Assembly (NCBI RefSeq): GCF_900113645.1
Contig: NZ_FOQC01000010.1
Span: forward strand, 1-64,000
DNA length: 64,000 bases
Direction: 5' to 3'
DNA from: Trichococcus flocculiformis
GTDB taxonomy: Bacteria; Bacillota; Bacilli; Lactobacillales; Aerococcaceae
The notes under the pieces were generated by a model. The model worked only from the letters and a program-made list of their open reading frames with translations. It searched no databases and was not told the DNA's origin. This document shows positions 7,375-17,938 of the stretch, piece after piece (the stretch's first letter is position 1; each line of letters opens with the position of its first letter). The position numbers and the translations under genes were made by a program.

Positions 7375-10050
7375 TTATTTTGTCATTGGTGCTAATCTTG
7401 ACAAACCAACTTTAAATACTTTAGCGTAGGGCTCGCCATTGACCACATGAATATGATCCGACTCGATGAAGTAGCTACCGATATTTAAAGCGTTGATGCC
7501 GGCATCTTGCAGATTTACAAATGGGATCCCCCACATCTTAGCAATCTCTCCAACTCTGTCAGCGTAGTCGGATGATTTTAAACCTAATGTGTTATGCGTC
7601 TTGTCTGTCCAGCCTAAACTGGCAAAGTTAAGCATCTCACCATAAGGACAGCCGACAAGTAATATTGTAAGCATCGGATATAACGTCAAAATTTTAGTTA
7701 GCATAACATTATAAGCGCCTGTAAAGTTTGCAGTATCAACATTTGTCAAAGATAAATCGCCTAATGCTCTGCTCTCTCCCCAATCGTTTGTGCCACCTAA
7801 TACAGTCAAAACGTCCGAAACAGCAGACAAAGCATTGATCCTAGCATCTTGCCAAAAGGCATTTGCGCCTGTACCGCCTACAGATGTGCCACCGATACCG
7901 TGATTTAAGATATTTGAAAAATTAAAATGGTTTTGAAGATATGACTTCCACTTTCCTTGTGCGGTGATGCTATCGCCAAGCGTGTCAAGCACCTTGTTTT
8001 CCCATCCGGTTTTAACTCGGTCAGCAAAAACGGATTTTATCGCCACCGTATTAAGATGATTAAAAACGTTAAACGGCTCAATCAACTTGTCGCATAACAA
8101 ATCAAGGTAGGTGTCCGCTATGCCAGTCACATCCACAACGTACTGCGTTAAATCAATGTTTTGATTGAGTACAGTCAGCCCGATTGCACTACCGATTTTT
8201 GTATACGTGCCATCGACGGTTAGAGTTTGCAGTATCATTTTTTCCGAGTTCGCCGCTAAAGTCTGATTAGTCAAAGCGAGGGATAAAAAAGTAGCGTTGT
8301 TTTTGATAAATGATTTATACAGATTTTGAATAGGGTTTGCCGTGTTATTTTTAATGATGCTCACAAACAGATATTTGTGATTTGCTTTTGGTGTAAACGT
8401 GTATCCAAAATAAGCATTTCCGGCAGTATTATTTACCAGATTAGTCTTCGTTGGTATAGTCACGTCTTGCGTAGCGGTCAGATTATAATTATATGCCGTG
8501 CTTCCATCAATCTTATTGTTGACAACAGACGTTTGCAAAGCATCGCTAAACGAGTTTGCGTTAATAGACAACGGCTCAACCGTTTTTGCTTTGCCGCTGA
8601 TGTCGCTATAACTAGCTTTGTAGGCTTTTAAAACGTCTGCACCATAGACAATTGCAGCAGCAATATCAGATGTGGACACATTGATATTATCGGTGATTTC
8701 AAAAATGTTATAAGTCACTTCGATTGAGTGATTACCGCTCGCGCCCTGTAAAACATAATCCCACAAGACGGATGTGTCAGCGGATGGAACATAAGTAAAA
8801 ATATCGGTAAAGGACGCTCCGGAAGAAATGCCTGTCGATATTTGCGTGTTGTTTAGGATAGTAGCGTCTGCTTTATAAAGCACGCGGCTACAACCGAGGG
8901 CGATGGCAGATGTATTTTTAACCGTGGCGATCACAAGATAGGATTTGCTCGCCAACATATACAATTTGTAACCACCGCGTACAGATGCGGCTCCCGTTAC
9001 CGAGTTTGTTATTTTTCCTGCACCGTCAGAACTACCATAGGTGACACCAGTATTAAAGGCGCTATCTAATACGAGGTTTGTCAGTTGCGCTATTTTTTTA
9101 ATGCCTTTAAATAGGGTTTTAAATTTAACAGTTCCGTCACTCAAACCTGTTGCTTGATAAACGCCACCGCTCGTCCACGCAGTACCGTTATGGTAGTACC
9201 AGTTTCCAGCAGTATAGCCACCTTCTGCACCTGTATAGACATAAATCTTAGCAACATCTGTCATTTGAGCAACTAACGATACAGCTTTTGGTGTAGCGAT
9301 TGCGGATAGTTCCGCTTTAGTGGCGGCTTGTTCCAACTGTCGCTCGGCTGAAAGTAGCCGGCTGTTGTTTGTTGACTCAAAATCTTCCAACTTCTCAGCA
9401 AGGTTAGCTGCCACTATTCCGTTTTGCAAAGCGATATCGAATTCGGCAATATTGGCATCGGCTGCCTCTAATGTGGCGCTCAGTTCGCCGGCTAGTTCGT
9501 TAAACTGGTTTGTCCTGTCTGTTTGCGCAACGTTAAAGGCAGCCGTGCGATCAACTTGAGCATTGTCAAACTCAGCCTCTCGAAGTATCTCGTTCGCCGC
9601 GAACTCATCGAGGTATGCCCGCGCTTCTCTTGTGAGTGTGGTCCAGTCGTAAATCATGACCTCTTGTGCTACTTTTGTTTCTAGCCCATTCAAAATTTCG
9701 AATTCATACAACTGCGAAGCATATTCGACAATTGGCGTTCCCGGCACGGTTACAACCAACTGAATTTTTGCGATTCCGGCGTGATTCCCTTCATTTTCTT
9801 TCAGCGTATAGGAAAAAGTATTGCCTACTTTATCGACGTCTGTCGAAGGATTTTGAGAGAAAGAACCGTCTCTCATGTAAATCATCGTTATAGCCGTCGC
9901 TGTCGCCTGCTCTTCTACCGTTAAGTCTGATACGACGAATTGGAATACAACTGAATTCAAATCGTTTGTAAAAATTTTCGGGACATCCCATTGCCTGGTC
10001 TGCTTTGTAGACTTAATTAAAACATCGTATTTAACAATTTTTTTAGCCAT
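7375..10050 (-). CDS. Receptor-binding/baseplate protein with BppU-like N-terminus and SGNH hydrolase C-terminus
   Basis: 891 residues. The first ~145 resemble the N-terminal domain of siphovirus upper baseplate proteins (BppU), which docks to the tail tip. A helical stretch (about 160-260) contains the repeated pattern AQVDRTAAFN / AQTDRTNQFN. Next comes a carbohydrate-module-like NWYYHNGTAW element near 290, then beta-rich domains. The last 200 residues are a GDSL/SGNH hydrolase: GDSIT near 692 with the catalytic Ser at 694, GGTND near 752-756, and DHIH near 865-868. It may deacylate cell-wall polysaccharide during adsorption. The ATG at 10050 was preferred over an upstream TTG because of spacing from AAGGAG. 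Confidence 0.85.
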   Translation of the reverse strand: MAKKIVKYDVLIKSTKQTRQWDVPKIFTNDLNSVVFQFVVSDLTVEEQATATAITMIYMRDGSFSQNPSTDVDKVGNTFSYTLKENEGNHAGIAKIQLVVTVPGTPIVEYASQLYEFEILNGLETKVAQEVMIYDWTTLTREARAYLDEFAANEILREAEFDNAQVDRTAAFNVAQTDRTNQFNELAGELSATLEAADANIAEFDIALQNGIVAANLAEKLEDFESTNNSRLLSAERQLEQAATKAELSAIATPKAVSLVAQMTDVAKIYVYTGAEGGYTAGNWYYHNGTAWTSGGVYQATGLSDGTVKFKTLFKGIKKIAQLTNLVLDSAFNTGVTYGSSDGAGKITNSVTGAASVRGGYKLYMLASKSYLVIATVKNTSAIALGCSRVLYKADATILNNTQISTGISSGASFTDIFTYVPSADTSVLWDYVLQGASGNHSIEVTYNIFEITDNINVSTSDIAAAIVYGADVLKAYKASYSDISGKAKTVEPLSINANSFSDALQTSVVNNKIDGSTAYNYNLTATQDVTIPTKTNLVNNTAGNAYFGYTFTPKANHKYLFVSIIKNNTANPIQNLYKSFIKNNATFLSLALTNQTLAANSEKMILQTLTVDGTYTKIGSAIGLTVLNQNIDLTQYVVDVTGIADTYLDLLCDKLIEPFNVFNHLNTVAIKSVFADRVKTGWENKVLDTLGDSITAQGKWKSYLQNHFNFSNILNHGIGGTSVGGTGANAFWQDARINALSAVSDVLTVLGGTNDWGESRALGDLSLTNVDTANFTGAYNVMLTKILTLYPMLTILLVGCPYGEMLNFASLGWTDKTHNTLGLKSSDYADRVGEIAKMWGIPFVNLQDAGINALNIGSYFIESDHIHVVNGEPYAKVFKVGLSRLAPMTK

Positions 10051-10069
10051 TCTATTCAATCACTCCTTT

Positions 10070-12004
10070 TTAAATAAATGCGACTTGTCTCCATGCTCCC
10101 CATGTACCATCGTAGTAGTTCCGGATGTATGTCGCCGGGTTCCCGGTTTCGTATCGCGTGAATGTTTGTTTGATTCCGGCATGCCTTTCGACAAACAAAC
10201 TGAACGCTGCCGCTCCCGCCACATTGGATATGGTTCCCGCTCGCGCGTTCGTTGGGCAATAATAAAGCCCTGGCGTTTGCACGGCGTTAAGATCAGAATT
10301 ATCGACCAACTCTTTCGATACCATCCCGCTGGATTCAATCGATCCATCTACTTTCAATTTCCCGGTCGTATAAATGTCGCCATTTTCTCCGATCGAAACC
10401 GTTCCTGACAATCCTACTCCGTCATACAGATGGATGTTCAACCCGGTTCCATCCGCACCGGTTCCGATAAAGGCCAGTAGAGTTTCATCTTTCCGACGCA
10501 ATCTCGCAAAGGCTCCGTCTGCGGCATCAGAAACCGGAGCGATGATGGTTGGCGCTTCAATGAATTCCGCAGCCAGTGCAATCTGCATACCATCCTTTTC
10601 TGCAACCTTCCCGAATGCTATCCCTTTCCCTCCTGCGAAATAATCAATCAATGAAAAGGCGGTGGATAGTTGCATCGTTTTCGAAACCTTGTCATCGGTG
10701 CTGAAATAATCATTCACCGTGAATTTAATATCCCAGGCATTATTCCCGCTGATATCCGAAATTATCACATCGGTTTCAATTATGTACGCTGCGCTTGTTA
10801 CATTCTGATTCGTCCATATTTCACTTGTAACGGTTTTTTTTGAAATCGTGAATATCTTGTCATTCAGATTATTCACGGCCGAAACAGCGGCTCCGATTGT
10901 GACTTTTGCGTATTCTCCTTCATCGTTCGGGGTTCCATCTGCATCGCATCGACTTGCTTTGAGCAAAGATAGGACGGGAGGTGAATAAGGCAGCGCTGAT
11001 ATCGTCACAGTCCTGGATGCGGTCCGCCCTCGCGAATCTGTTACGGTATATTTGATGGTTTGGCTTCCAGCAACATTCAGGACCTCGCTCGTCGCATCGT
11101 TGGAATTGAAAATTTGCCCGTTCATTTCGATTTTATGACCCACGATAGATGAACATTGCACCCCGCCAACAAACGCGCCTGTGCCGGCCGCCGTTGCTCG
11201 TATTTTGGATTTTGATTGCACATAAGCATTGAATTTCGACGCAAGTCCCTCCACTGCCTCAACATGAGTGACTTGTTCAGCGGAAACCGTTGGAACAACT
11301 GATGCCGGAACGTTTGCAGTGAACCATACTTCATTGGTTCCGATGTAGCCCCCGTTTCCGTTATACGTGTGAACCGTGAATTTTCCGGAATTCGCATTTC
11401 GAGTAGGAATCCGCGCGCACCAATCCAAGGGCAAAACAAAATCAAAACTATTCGTGTGCCGATCCATGGCGCCTATATCGGTTTTCACATTCCCAATGTC
11501 AATCGAAACATAGTGTGTAAAATCCTCACTCGCTCGATTCAAATTAACATGAATGCTATCGCCGTACTGAATGCCGTTCGTCGCCACAGTTGGAACCGAT
11601 GCGCGAGGGATGGTATTCAACCAGGCCGAACCGTAAACATCAACAACGCCGATATATGAACCGTTCCAGGTGATGTCAAAATTATGAGTAGCGTATATAT
11701 CGAACCATTTGGAACCGTCATTCGTGTGATAAACCGTTACTGTGTGCGAACCCATCCATTTCGATTGCCATGCATTGATAGTGGAATTATTCGAAAAGTA
11801 TTTCGTGTTCCCGTTGATTGACAGGCTCGTGATGGATGATGTCGCATCATATACGCTCGCCCATGACTGTAACGAGTCGATGTATAGGTGAGCAGTAACG
11901 ACCGAATAATTTTCATTGATGTTCTGTGTGGCGCTCCACTCAACGCGCAGGCGGAACGCGCCATTATTAGAGAATCCCTGTGTAAAGCTGCCTGATAATG
12001 CCAT
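10070..12004 (-). CDS. Phage minor structural protein (DUF859-like) with C-terminal fibre/knob region
   Basis: 644 residues. The N-terminal half is beta-rich and resembles the DUF859 family of siphovirus structural proteins (motifs such as WNTIPRAS-like ends and SRGRTAS near 330). The last ~150 residues contain repeated Gly-rich strands (GTGADGTGLNIHLYDG). They end in a region like pyocin-knob domains, DLNAVQTPGLYYCPTNA followed by YYDGTWGAWRQV. That architecture suggests a tail-tip or side-fibre component involved in host contact. It follows the tail hub gene with a two-base gap and is co-transcribed with the tail genes. Confidence 0.75.
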   Translation of the reverse strand: MALSGSFTQGFSNNGAFRLRVEWSATQNINENYSVVTAHLYIDSLQSWASVYDATSSITSLSINGNTKYFSNNSTINAWQSKWMGSHTVTVYHTNDGSKWFDIYATHNFDITWNGSYIGVVDVYGSAWLNTIPRASVPTVATNGIQYGDSIHVNLNRASEDFTHYVSIDIGNVKTDIGAMDRHTNSFDFVLPLDWCARIPTRNANSGKFTVHTYNGNGGYIGTNEVWFTANVPASVVPTVSAEQVTHVEAVEGLASKFNAYVQSKSKIRATAAGTGAFVGGVQCSSIVGHKIEMNGQIFNSNDATSEVLNVAGSQTIKYTVTDSRGRTASRTVTISALPYSPPVLSLLKASRCDADGTPNDEGEYAKVTIGAAVSAVNNLNDKIFTISKKTVTSEIWTNQNVTSAAYIIETDVIISDISGNNAWDIKFTVNDYFSTDDKVSKTMQLSTAFSLIDYFAGGKGIAFGKVAEKDGMQIALAAEFIEAPTIIAPVSDAADGAFARLRRKDETLLAFIGTGADGTGLNIHLYDGVGLSGTVSIGENGDIYTTGKLKVDGSIESSGMVSKELVDNSDLNAVQTPGLYYCPTNARAGTISNVAGAAAFSLFVERHAGIKQTFTRYETGNPATYIRNYYDGTWGAWRQVAFI

Positions 12005-12006
12005 GT

Positions 12007-13608
12007 TTACTCACCTACCCATTTAAATGACAGATTGCCGTTTGATCGCGGTATAAAAGCATAATTCCCGATGCGGATGCTAGTCAGTATCCGCGCCTCT
12101 GTGATGTAGAAATTGCTGTCGCTCCAATAGGCGACTTCCAATCCGTTCAGAACAAACGCAATACGATCATTTTCTATTTTCAACTTCAGCGGATTGCCTA
12201 CCTCACCCAGAATGATGTCTCCATCCAGAAATTGGATGAATTTACGGATTTCTGTGAAGGATGCGGAAGTTTCGCCACCTAAATCAGTAATAAACTGCTC
12301 CAATGTGCCGAAATCAAACCTAAAAGAATCATTTGTTTGAGTAAATGTCGTGGATACATCAAGTTTGTATTGCTCCAATTCTGATTTGGATGTGTAGGTC
12401 TCGGATACGTCCATTCGAATCGCTGATGCAGATTGTTCGATATTCGAATTCAGCGTGGTAACTTGATCTGTGACATAATTTTGAGTTTTTGTGTTCGTTT
12501 CGCTGAGGTTATTCGATACGTTTTCGATCGCTTTTTCTGTGTTCAGCTGACTTTCCGAAAAAGTCGCGTAGTTTGTTCCCAGCGCCAGCTTGTTGTTCTG
12601 TGGTTTGTCCATGTCGATGGTCAGCTTCTGCACCAGCATGAATTCATTCAGCTGATGGGCCGGGCTGTTTATTTTTACGTATTCAAAGAAACGAAGTTTA
12701 TCTATCTGATCATCCGTCATGGACAAATCGATCGCGGAAACATCAAGCGATACGTTCAGATTGATGCGGCTCGCAAGTTCGGCAGCCGCTTTTGTGAGCA
12801 GGTTGCTTCCGATTGTCACGTCATCCCATGTTTTTGTATCAAAAATCCAGCCATAAGCATCGACGGCCTCCTGATTAAACACGTAATCAATACCGCCGTT
12901 CACGGCTGCAATGGTCAGGCGTTCGTCTGTGTCGTTCCCAAGCTTTGCTCCATAAGGGATAAGTGCCGTTACGATGTCCTGCCCTTTGATTTCCTTGTTC
13001 AGGTCCAGAAGGTTTTCGCCTAGCTCTATTTCCTGGAGGCTCTGCATGGTGGAATCTTCCAGGTAATCCAAGTAGTTGATGCCGCCCGACCTGCGAGTCC
13101 TGATATAGCCGCCCAGCAACTTGATCAATTTGTCGTTGACCACATCCCACGCGCTCGATGCTGTGATGCTGGACCGCGTGATGTAGTCGTTTGGATCGGT
13201 CACGGTCACGTTTCCCAAAACAAAACGCTTAGCTACTTCCACCTGCGCGTTATATTCATTCAGGATATAGGTTAAAAAGCCGGACACGCTACCGGAGTAG
13301 GTGTACGGCCGAATGATGCCATCGTTCAAAAAAGCAAGATCTCCTTCACAGATGACGTCCTTCGCATTGTTAAAATCAAGCTTGTCACCCAGCACGCGTC
13401 CACGGAATACCATGTAAGCATCCTGGTACACTTCGATCGATGATTTCAGCGGCTTAATTAGGTCGTACATCGGATGTGACGGATATATTTTAAAATCAAA
13501 TGATCCCGTTTTATTTACTTCCAACGCTATTTTTTTATCAAAGATAGCTAGTTCGTCAACACGGGGGTCGAATAGTAATTTGCCATCACAATAGACTGTA
13601 TAAACCAC
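12007..13608 (-). CDS. Tail hub protein (Tal/gp18-like, prophage tail endopeptidase family N-terminus)
   Basis: 533 residues. The first ~360 resemble the N-terminal hub region of siphovirus Tal proteins, which close the tail tube and form the centre of the baseplate. A region rich in Ser, Thr and coiled-coil-like heptads (about 365-430) and a short beta tail follow. No peptidase or lysozyme domain is evident, so unlike many Tal proteins it probably lacks a wall-degrading activity. It starts with GTG, sharing a base with the stop of the distal tail gene (TAGTG). The order tape measure - Dit - Tal is standard. Confidence 0.8.
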   Translation of the reverse strand: MVYTVYCDGKLLFDPRVDELAIFDKKIALEVNKTGSFDFKIYPSHPMYDLIKPLKSSIEVYQDAYMVFRGRVLGDKLDFNNAKDVICEGDLAFLNDGIIRPYTYSGSVSGFLTYILNEYNAQVEVAKRFVLGNVTVTDPNDYITRSSITASSAWDVVNDKLIKLLGGYIRTRRSGGINYLDYLEDSTMQSLQEIELGENLLDLNKEIKGQDIVTALIPYGAKLGNDTDERLTIAAVNGGIDYVFNQEAVDAYGWIFDTKTWDDVTIGSNLLTKAAAELASRINLNVSLDVSAIDLSMTDDQIDKLRFFEYVKINSPAHQLNEFMLVQKLTIDMDKPQNNKLALGTNYATFSESQLNTEKAIENVSNNLSETNTKTQNYVTDQVTTLNSNIEQSASAIRMDVSETYTSKSELEQYKLDVSTTFTQTNDSFRFDFGTLEQFITDLGGETSASFTEIRKFIQFLDGDIILGEVGNPLKLKIENDRIAFVLNGLEVAYWSDSNFYITEARILTSIRIGNYAFIPRSNGNLSFKWVGE

Positions 13609-14255
13609 TATAACGCCCCCTCTTGATATTCAAACAATACGGTCGTGCCTGCCGCGCCTGTGATTGTCAGCGCGTTATTGCCATAGATTAATGCGATATT
13701 CGTCAGCCGTTGTGTTCCAGCGTTCACACTGATCGTCTTGCCGTTGAATGCGATTGTTACTGCCGCGCTTGCCGTGATCGTCGGTATTACTCGTTTGCGT
13801 TCGTTCATCAAGTTCAGTGTGTTCGTCCCACTCGCTCCAATGGTCGTATTTATCGCTGTGACGTCGTTTTTATACTTCCACGGCTGACAGGTTGCCTTCA
13901 CGGTCAAAACAGTTAGAACGCCATCATTTTTAAACGATGTAGCGCATCTGCCTATCAAGTAATAACCAGGTTCATTTTTCGTTCGGATGGTCCGCTGTTT
14001 GCCGTTTAAATATCCAATCATCCACCTCTCCAGTTCAACGGAATAGGTTTCCGGTTTAATTGTGAAAACAGCTTCGAACGGCCGACTTTCGTAATGCACT
14101 TCTCCGGTCAGCGCTTCTGTCAGATCCAGAGCACCGTCTCCGTTCGGTATTTCCACATAGATTTCTTTCGGTTTCGGAGCATCGATAGAGAGCGCGGTTA
14201 GGTAAAGCCCCCAGTCGCTGAATGATGCTATTCCATCGAAAAATACTTCATTCAC
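13608..14255 (-). CDS. Distal tail protein (Dit)
   Basis: 215 residues, at the place where Dit is expected between tape measure and hub. The N-terminal half (about 1-130) matches the Dit core, including [14 protein letters not shown] and [13 protein letters not shown]. The C-terminal half is a beta-rich galectin-like region (about 130-215). Dit forms the hexameric ring that links the tail tube to the baseplate. The start ATG overlaps the tape-measure stop by four bases. Confidence 0.85.
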   Translation of the reverse strand: MNEVFFDGIASFSDWGLYLTALSIDAPKPKEIYVEIPNGDGALDLTEALTGEVHYESRPFEAVFTIKPETYSVELERWMIGYLNGKQRTIRTKNEPGYYLIGRCATSFKNDGVLTVLTVKATCQPWKYKNDVTAINTTIGASGTNTLNLMNERKRVIPTITASAAVTIAFNGKTISVNAGTQRLTNIALIYGNNALTITGAAGTTVLFEYQEGAL

Positions 14256-16705
14256 CTACCTCGCCCCCTCAATCTGTAATCATTACCTAGTTGTTTGTCC
14301 ATTTCGGACCGGATTTCTCCGACCAGTGCGCCAGTGTCCATAACCATCTGCCTATTTGGATCATAATCCGCGAAAAACGCAGCGATAAGATCAATAATCG
14401 CATCCAGCCTATTTTGGACGCTTGCCATCTCAAAATCCTGAGAATAAATTTGATTCCCAGATAATAAATTTTTAGAAAAATCGGCTTCTATGTCCCTGTT
14501 TTTAAAACCATCCAACTCATCAGACATCATGCTCGACAATGATGTTATGCCCATTTCATCTTGCAGACTTCCGGCCACTCCACTAACGGTTTTCTTCACT
14601 GTTTCGAATTGATCTTGAAGCCCTTTGTTCAATCCGTGCATAATTGCATTACCTGCTGGTATTAACAGTTTTTTGTCATACGAGATCGGCCCTTTATTCT
14701 TGGCAATCCATCCTGCAATGCCGCCCACAAAATCCTTTACGGCCCCATATGCGGATTTCAGACCGTTCAAGAATCCGTTCATGATTGCGGACCCGGCGCC
14801 GCTTAAACTAATGTTTTTTAATCCGTTGAAAGTATTTTTAATTCCGTCTACGATTCCGGTAATTCCTGATGCTACCCCGGATATCGCATTTTTCATACCA
14901 TTCCAAGCGCTGCTCATGGTGCTCTGCAAAGAACCTCCAGCCGTTCCTAATCCGCTGAAAACAGATTTAACACCATTGATCACGCCGGTGATCGCACTAC
15001 CGGCCACCGAAATAGCTGACTTGATTAAATTCCAAACAGAACCCAACCCGCCGCTCAGCACACTTCCGGCAGAACTTAAGGAGCTGAAAACCGTTTTAAT
15101 CGTGTTAATTACACTTGATATCAGGCTTCCGGCCGTAGAGATTGCTGTTTTGATGTTGGTCCATGCATTGCTTATGATGGTCTTCAACGAGTTTCCAGAG
15201 CTGCTCAAGTTGGTGAACATCCCAATCGCTACACCTACCCATTCCGCTACTACTGTTAGCGCTGGTACACATGATTTAAAAGCTTCTACAAGCCAAGAAA
15301 TTGCCGGTGTTAAAAGCTCGACAACCGTCCTGATGAAATCAAACGCGGCAGATACGCCAATCAGAACCCCTTTTATAACACCGCCCAAGAATGCACCGAC
15401 TACCTGAAGGACTGGCATCAATGCATCCGCCAAAATTGCTATTAGCGGCTGAATCGCGTTCCACATCTTGACAAACGAGTTAACGACCATATCTATCGCT
15501 GGGCTGACAATAGCCATCATCACGCTAAATGCGTTCGTTATTGCCGTAACGATGGCGGTTATTAGTGCTTGGATTCCGCTGAAATCCAGCTGAGTAAATG
15601 CCGTGGCAATCTTCGTGATGATCGGAGCGATTGCATCCACAACGGTTTGGAATAATACCGGTAATTGTCCAAAAACGGTTTGAAAGGCATTTACAATCGG
15701 CGAAATGGTACTCATGACCGTTGAAAGAAGCCCTCCCATTCCACCGGAAATGCCTATCCCTAAATTATTTAAGAAGTCTGTTCCGGCTTGCGTGAATAGA
15801 GGTGCGGCCGATTGAAAGAAGGTGGCAATCGCACTTGGTAAAGATTTCAAAATGTTTGATACCATCGGCAAAAAGTTTCCGAAAAAGAAAGTAGAAGTTG
15901 TTTCTGCCAAAGCTTGAAGTGCAGGTTGTATGTCCTGGCCAAGTGACAAGCCGCCCAAAACATTAGAAAAAGCCGACTTCATCGAAGCGAGCGAACCACT
16001 AAAAGTTTCTGCGGATTCTCTTGCGGTCGTGCCGGTAATGCCCAATTCTTCTTGTACAGCGTGAATGGCGTTATACACATCATTCAGGTTGTTAATATCG
16101 TATTCCACGCCTGTTAACTTAGTCGCATCAGCAAGCAGGCGTTCCATCTCGGCTTTGGTACCGCCGTATCCAAGCTTAAGGTTATCCAGCATCGTGTAAT
16201 TCTGTTTCGCAAACCCTTGATATGCATATTGGATGGATTCCATGCTAGTTCCCATCTTGTTTGCATTGTCAGACATATCAATCAAGGCCATGTTTGCAGT
16301 TTCGGCAGCCTTCTCTGTGTCTCCGCCCATCGACTGCAACAAACTCGCACTAAATCCGGTGACACTCTCCATATATTCATTAGCAGATAATCCGGCTGTT
16401 TTATACGCGTCGTTTGCGTATTGCTTTACTTTATCCGCGCTACCTTTAAATAGCGTTTCAATACCGCCTAATGATTGTTGTAGATTCGCCCCTTCAGACA
16501 AAGATGAAGAGATGATTTTACCAAGTGCCGCCCCCGCGGCTGCTAGTCCTGCTGCTGCAGCCAATTTTAAACTCGTGCTAAGTTGACTCCCTGCTCTTTT
16601 TCCGGCCTCCGGAATTTCCATGCCTAACTCTTTTTCGATTATTCCTGCTATCCCTTTTGCGGACGGCATGATCTGCACATAGGCTTGCCCTAATTCTGTT
16701 GCCAA
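14252..16705 (-). CDS. Tail tape measure protein
   Basis: 817 residues, the longest tail gene after the fibre, setting tail length. The N-terminal ~270 residues belong to the TP901-type tape-measure core ([38 protein letters not shown]). Hydrophobic membrane-active segments follow (about 280-500). From about 510 to 630 there are three 43-residue repeats with a conserved Trp at 515, 558 and 601, each of the type AWxxIKxAIS...SVINxIKxVFSSL. At about 1.5 angstrom per residue a tail near 120 nm is expected; that conversion is general knowledge, not a measurement. Confidence 0.92.
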   Translation of the reverse strand: MATELGQAYVQIMPSAKGIAGIIEKELGMEIPEAGKRAGSQLSTSLKLAAAAGLAAAGAALGKIISSSLSEGANLQQSLGGIETLFKGSADKVKQYANDAYKTAGLSANEYMESVTGFSASLLQSMGGDTEKAAETANMALIDMSDNANKMGTSMESIQYAYQGFAKQNYTMLDNLKLGYGGTKAEMERLLADATKLTGVEYDINNLNDVYNAIHAVQEELGITGTTARESAETFSGSLASMKSAFSNVLGGLSLGQDIQPALQALAETTSTFFFGNFLPMVSNILKSLPSAIATFFQSAAPLFTQAGTDFLNNLGIGISGGMGGLLSTVMSTISPIVNAFQTVFGQLPVLFQTVVDAIAPIITKIATAFTQLDFSGIQALITAIVTAITNAFSVMMAIVSPAIDMVVNSFVKMWNAIQPLIAILADALMPVLQVVGAFLGGVIKGVLIGVSAAFDFIRTVVELLTPAISWLVEAFKSCVPALTVVAEWVGVAIGMFTNLSSSGNSLKTIISNAWTNIKTAISTAGSLISSVINTIKTVFSSLSSAGSVLSGGLGSVWNLIKSAISVAGSAITGVINGVKSVFSGLGTAGGSLQSTMSSAWNGMKNAISGVASGITGIVDGIKNTFNGLKNISLSGAGSAIMNGFLNGLKSAYGAVKDFVGGIAGWIAKNKGPISYDKKLLIPAGNAIMHGLNKGLQDQFETVKKTVSGVAGSLQDEMGITSLSSMMSDELDGFKNRDIEADFSKNLLSGNQIYSQDFEMASVQNRLDAIIDLIAAFFADYDPNRQMVMDTGALVGEIRSEMDKQLGNDYRLRGRGR

Positions 16706-17088
16706 TCTAAATCACCTCCCGCTTTTAGATTTAGCAATAATTGATTCCTTGTGGATTCAAATTCTTCTGCTGAAGCAAACGCGACTTCTTCTTTACTTTT
16801 TTTCGGCAGATTAAGCACTTTTTCCAGGATAGAGATTGGGCGATTTTTACCATTCTGACCATCTTTTGTCTGCGCCCAAAGAAGAATACCCAATTTGTCG
16901 CTAATTCCGGCCAATAACATAGTTTCGATCGAAGCTGTTTGTTGGCTGAGTTTCATTTTTATTCTGGAATTTTCTCTCAAACCACAAGAAAAAACGGCAA
17001 CCGTTTGAAGTGGCAGCCGTTTGTAATCGTATATTTGATATGTTTCTGCAAGGTCACAAATTAAGGATTCCTCGTCTAGATTGATCAT
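16690..17088 (-). CDS. Tail assembly chaperone, downstream (T) domain
   Basis: 132 residues in the frame -1 relative to the upstream chaperone gene. It matches the DUF5361/gpGT-type pattern: [20 protein letters not shown], then [13 protein letters not shown]. The ATG at 17088 has no good ribosome binding site. The -1 frame is open from the slippery site into this gene without a stop, so the main product is probably a G-T fusion. It overlaps the tape measure start by 16 bases. It is expected to load the tape measure during tail assembly. Confidence 0.8.
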   Translation of the reverse strand: MINLDEESLICDLAETYQIYDYKRLPLQTVAVFSCGLRENSRIKMKLSQQTASIETMLLAGISDKLGILLWAQTKDGQNGKNRPISILEKVLNLPKKSKEEVAFASAEEFESTRNQLLLNLKAGGDLDWQQN

Positions 17089-17099
17089 TCCAGCGAGGA

Positions 17100-17363
17100 C
17101 TAGGAGTTTTTTGTTTCACCTTGATTTTGGAAAATTTCCGTGATTTCTTCTGACATTTTTTCAGTCGGAACAATCCCGTTTTCGGTTCTGAGATGGTCTT
17201 TCAGTTTTTTGGTTTGTTCTTTTCCCAATAACAAATTGACTACACGAGAAAGGACCAGCGGATTTTCTTCCAATTCTTCGATTGCTTCCAGTAATTCATA
17301 GTTGTTCAAACGTTCCTTATCTAGTTCGTATGAAAATCCTGATTTAGTTTTTCCTTTAATCAT
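17100..17363 (-). CDS. Tail assembly chaperone (G protein)
   Basis: 87 residues, acidic and helical, between the major tail protein and the T domain, as in lambda-like tail modules. Its last codons are ACA AAA AAC TCC TAG, containing a canonical slippery heptamer. G alone and the G-T frameshift product are both needed in defined ratio for tail assembly in related phages. The start is preceded by a gap of three bases from the major tail protein stop. Confidence 0.8.
   Translation of the reverse strand: MIKGKTKSGFSYELDKERLNNYELLEAIEELEENPLVLSRVVNLLLGKEQTKKLKDHLRTENGIVPTEKMSEEITEIFQNQGETKNS
17106..17112 (-). promoter_or_regulatory. Programmed -1 ribosomal frameshift site (A AAA AAC)
   Basis: On the minus strand the heptamer A-AAA-AAC is in the correct phase of gene G (codons ACA AAA AAC). 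After a -1 slip the ribosome reads AAA CTC CTA GTC CTC GCT GGA ATG and enters the T frame, with no stop in between. The zero frame ends six bases later at TAG. This is the usual arrangement for G/GT chaperones. Confidence 0.85.
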
Positions 17364-17366
17364 TGA

Positions 17367-17927
17367 TTACCCCTCCGCCGGTTTCTGGATATACTCATAA
17401 TGCGTGTTTCCTTCTTCGTCAGGTAACGCCTGAATAGTAGTCTCGTATCCGATAGCCTCAGCATCACCATATACGATTTCTCCAATTTCCGCTACTTGTC
17501 CATTAGGGACAACGATTCGTTTCAAAACGCCGCCCTTCAGGATCATGTCAACCACCAGGCAGTGCGCCTCTAATGTTTTTGAGTTCGCTTTGATTGTAAT
17601 TCCTGCTTCAAGTGTGCCTGTCACGTTGGCAGATCCGTAGACCTCCTTCAGGACTTCGACGTTGGTCGCTTCGATTAATGTATAACTAAACGTGTCCCCT
17701 TTTTCCGTTTGCACCATATCGACAATGTCGCCGCCCCACGCTTTTATTGTTTCTGTAGACGGCGAATTTGCGTTGCTCATTCCGTCCTCTGAGATATAGC
17801 CCAAGCTTTTAAATTCTACCCCAACAGCTGTTAGCGCACTCGTTGGCAAAACTGTTCCTAACGGTGCGGAATAAATCGCTCCGCCAACCTTAGGCTTTGC
17901 CGTCGAAACGTTCTCTGTCTTTGACAT
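17367..17927 (-). CDS. Major tail protein
   Basis: 186 residues at the expected position between the tail terminator and the chaperones. The pattern [18 protein letters not shown] near the N-terminus and a beta-rich body match phage tail-tube proteins. Many copies would polymerise around the tape measure. A strong AGGGGG precedes the ATG. The C-terminus is short, without an added Ig-like domain. Confidence 0.85.
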   Translation of the reverse strand: MSKTENVSTAKPKVGGAIYSAPLGTVLPTSALTAVGVEFKSLGYISEDGMSNANSPSTETIKAWGGDIVDMVQTEKGDTFSYTLIEATNVEVLKEVYGSANVTGTLEAGITIKANSKTLEAHCLVVDMILKGGVLKRIVVPNGQVAEIGEIVYGDAEAIGYETTIQALPDEEGNTHYEYIQKPAEG

Positions 17928-17938
17928 ATGTTTTCCCC

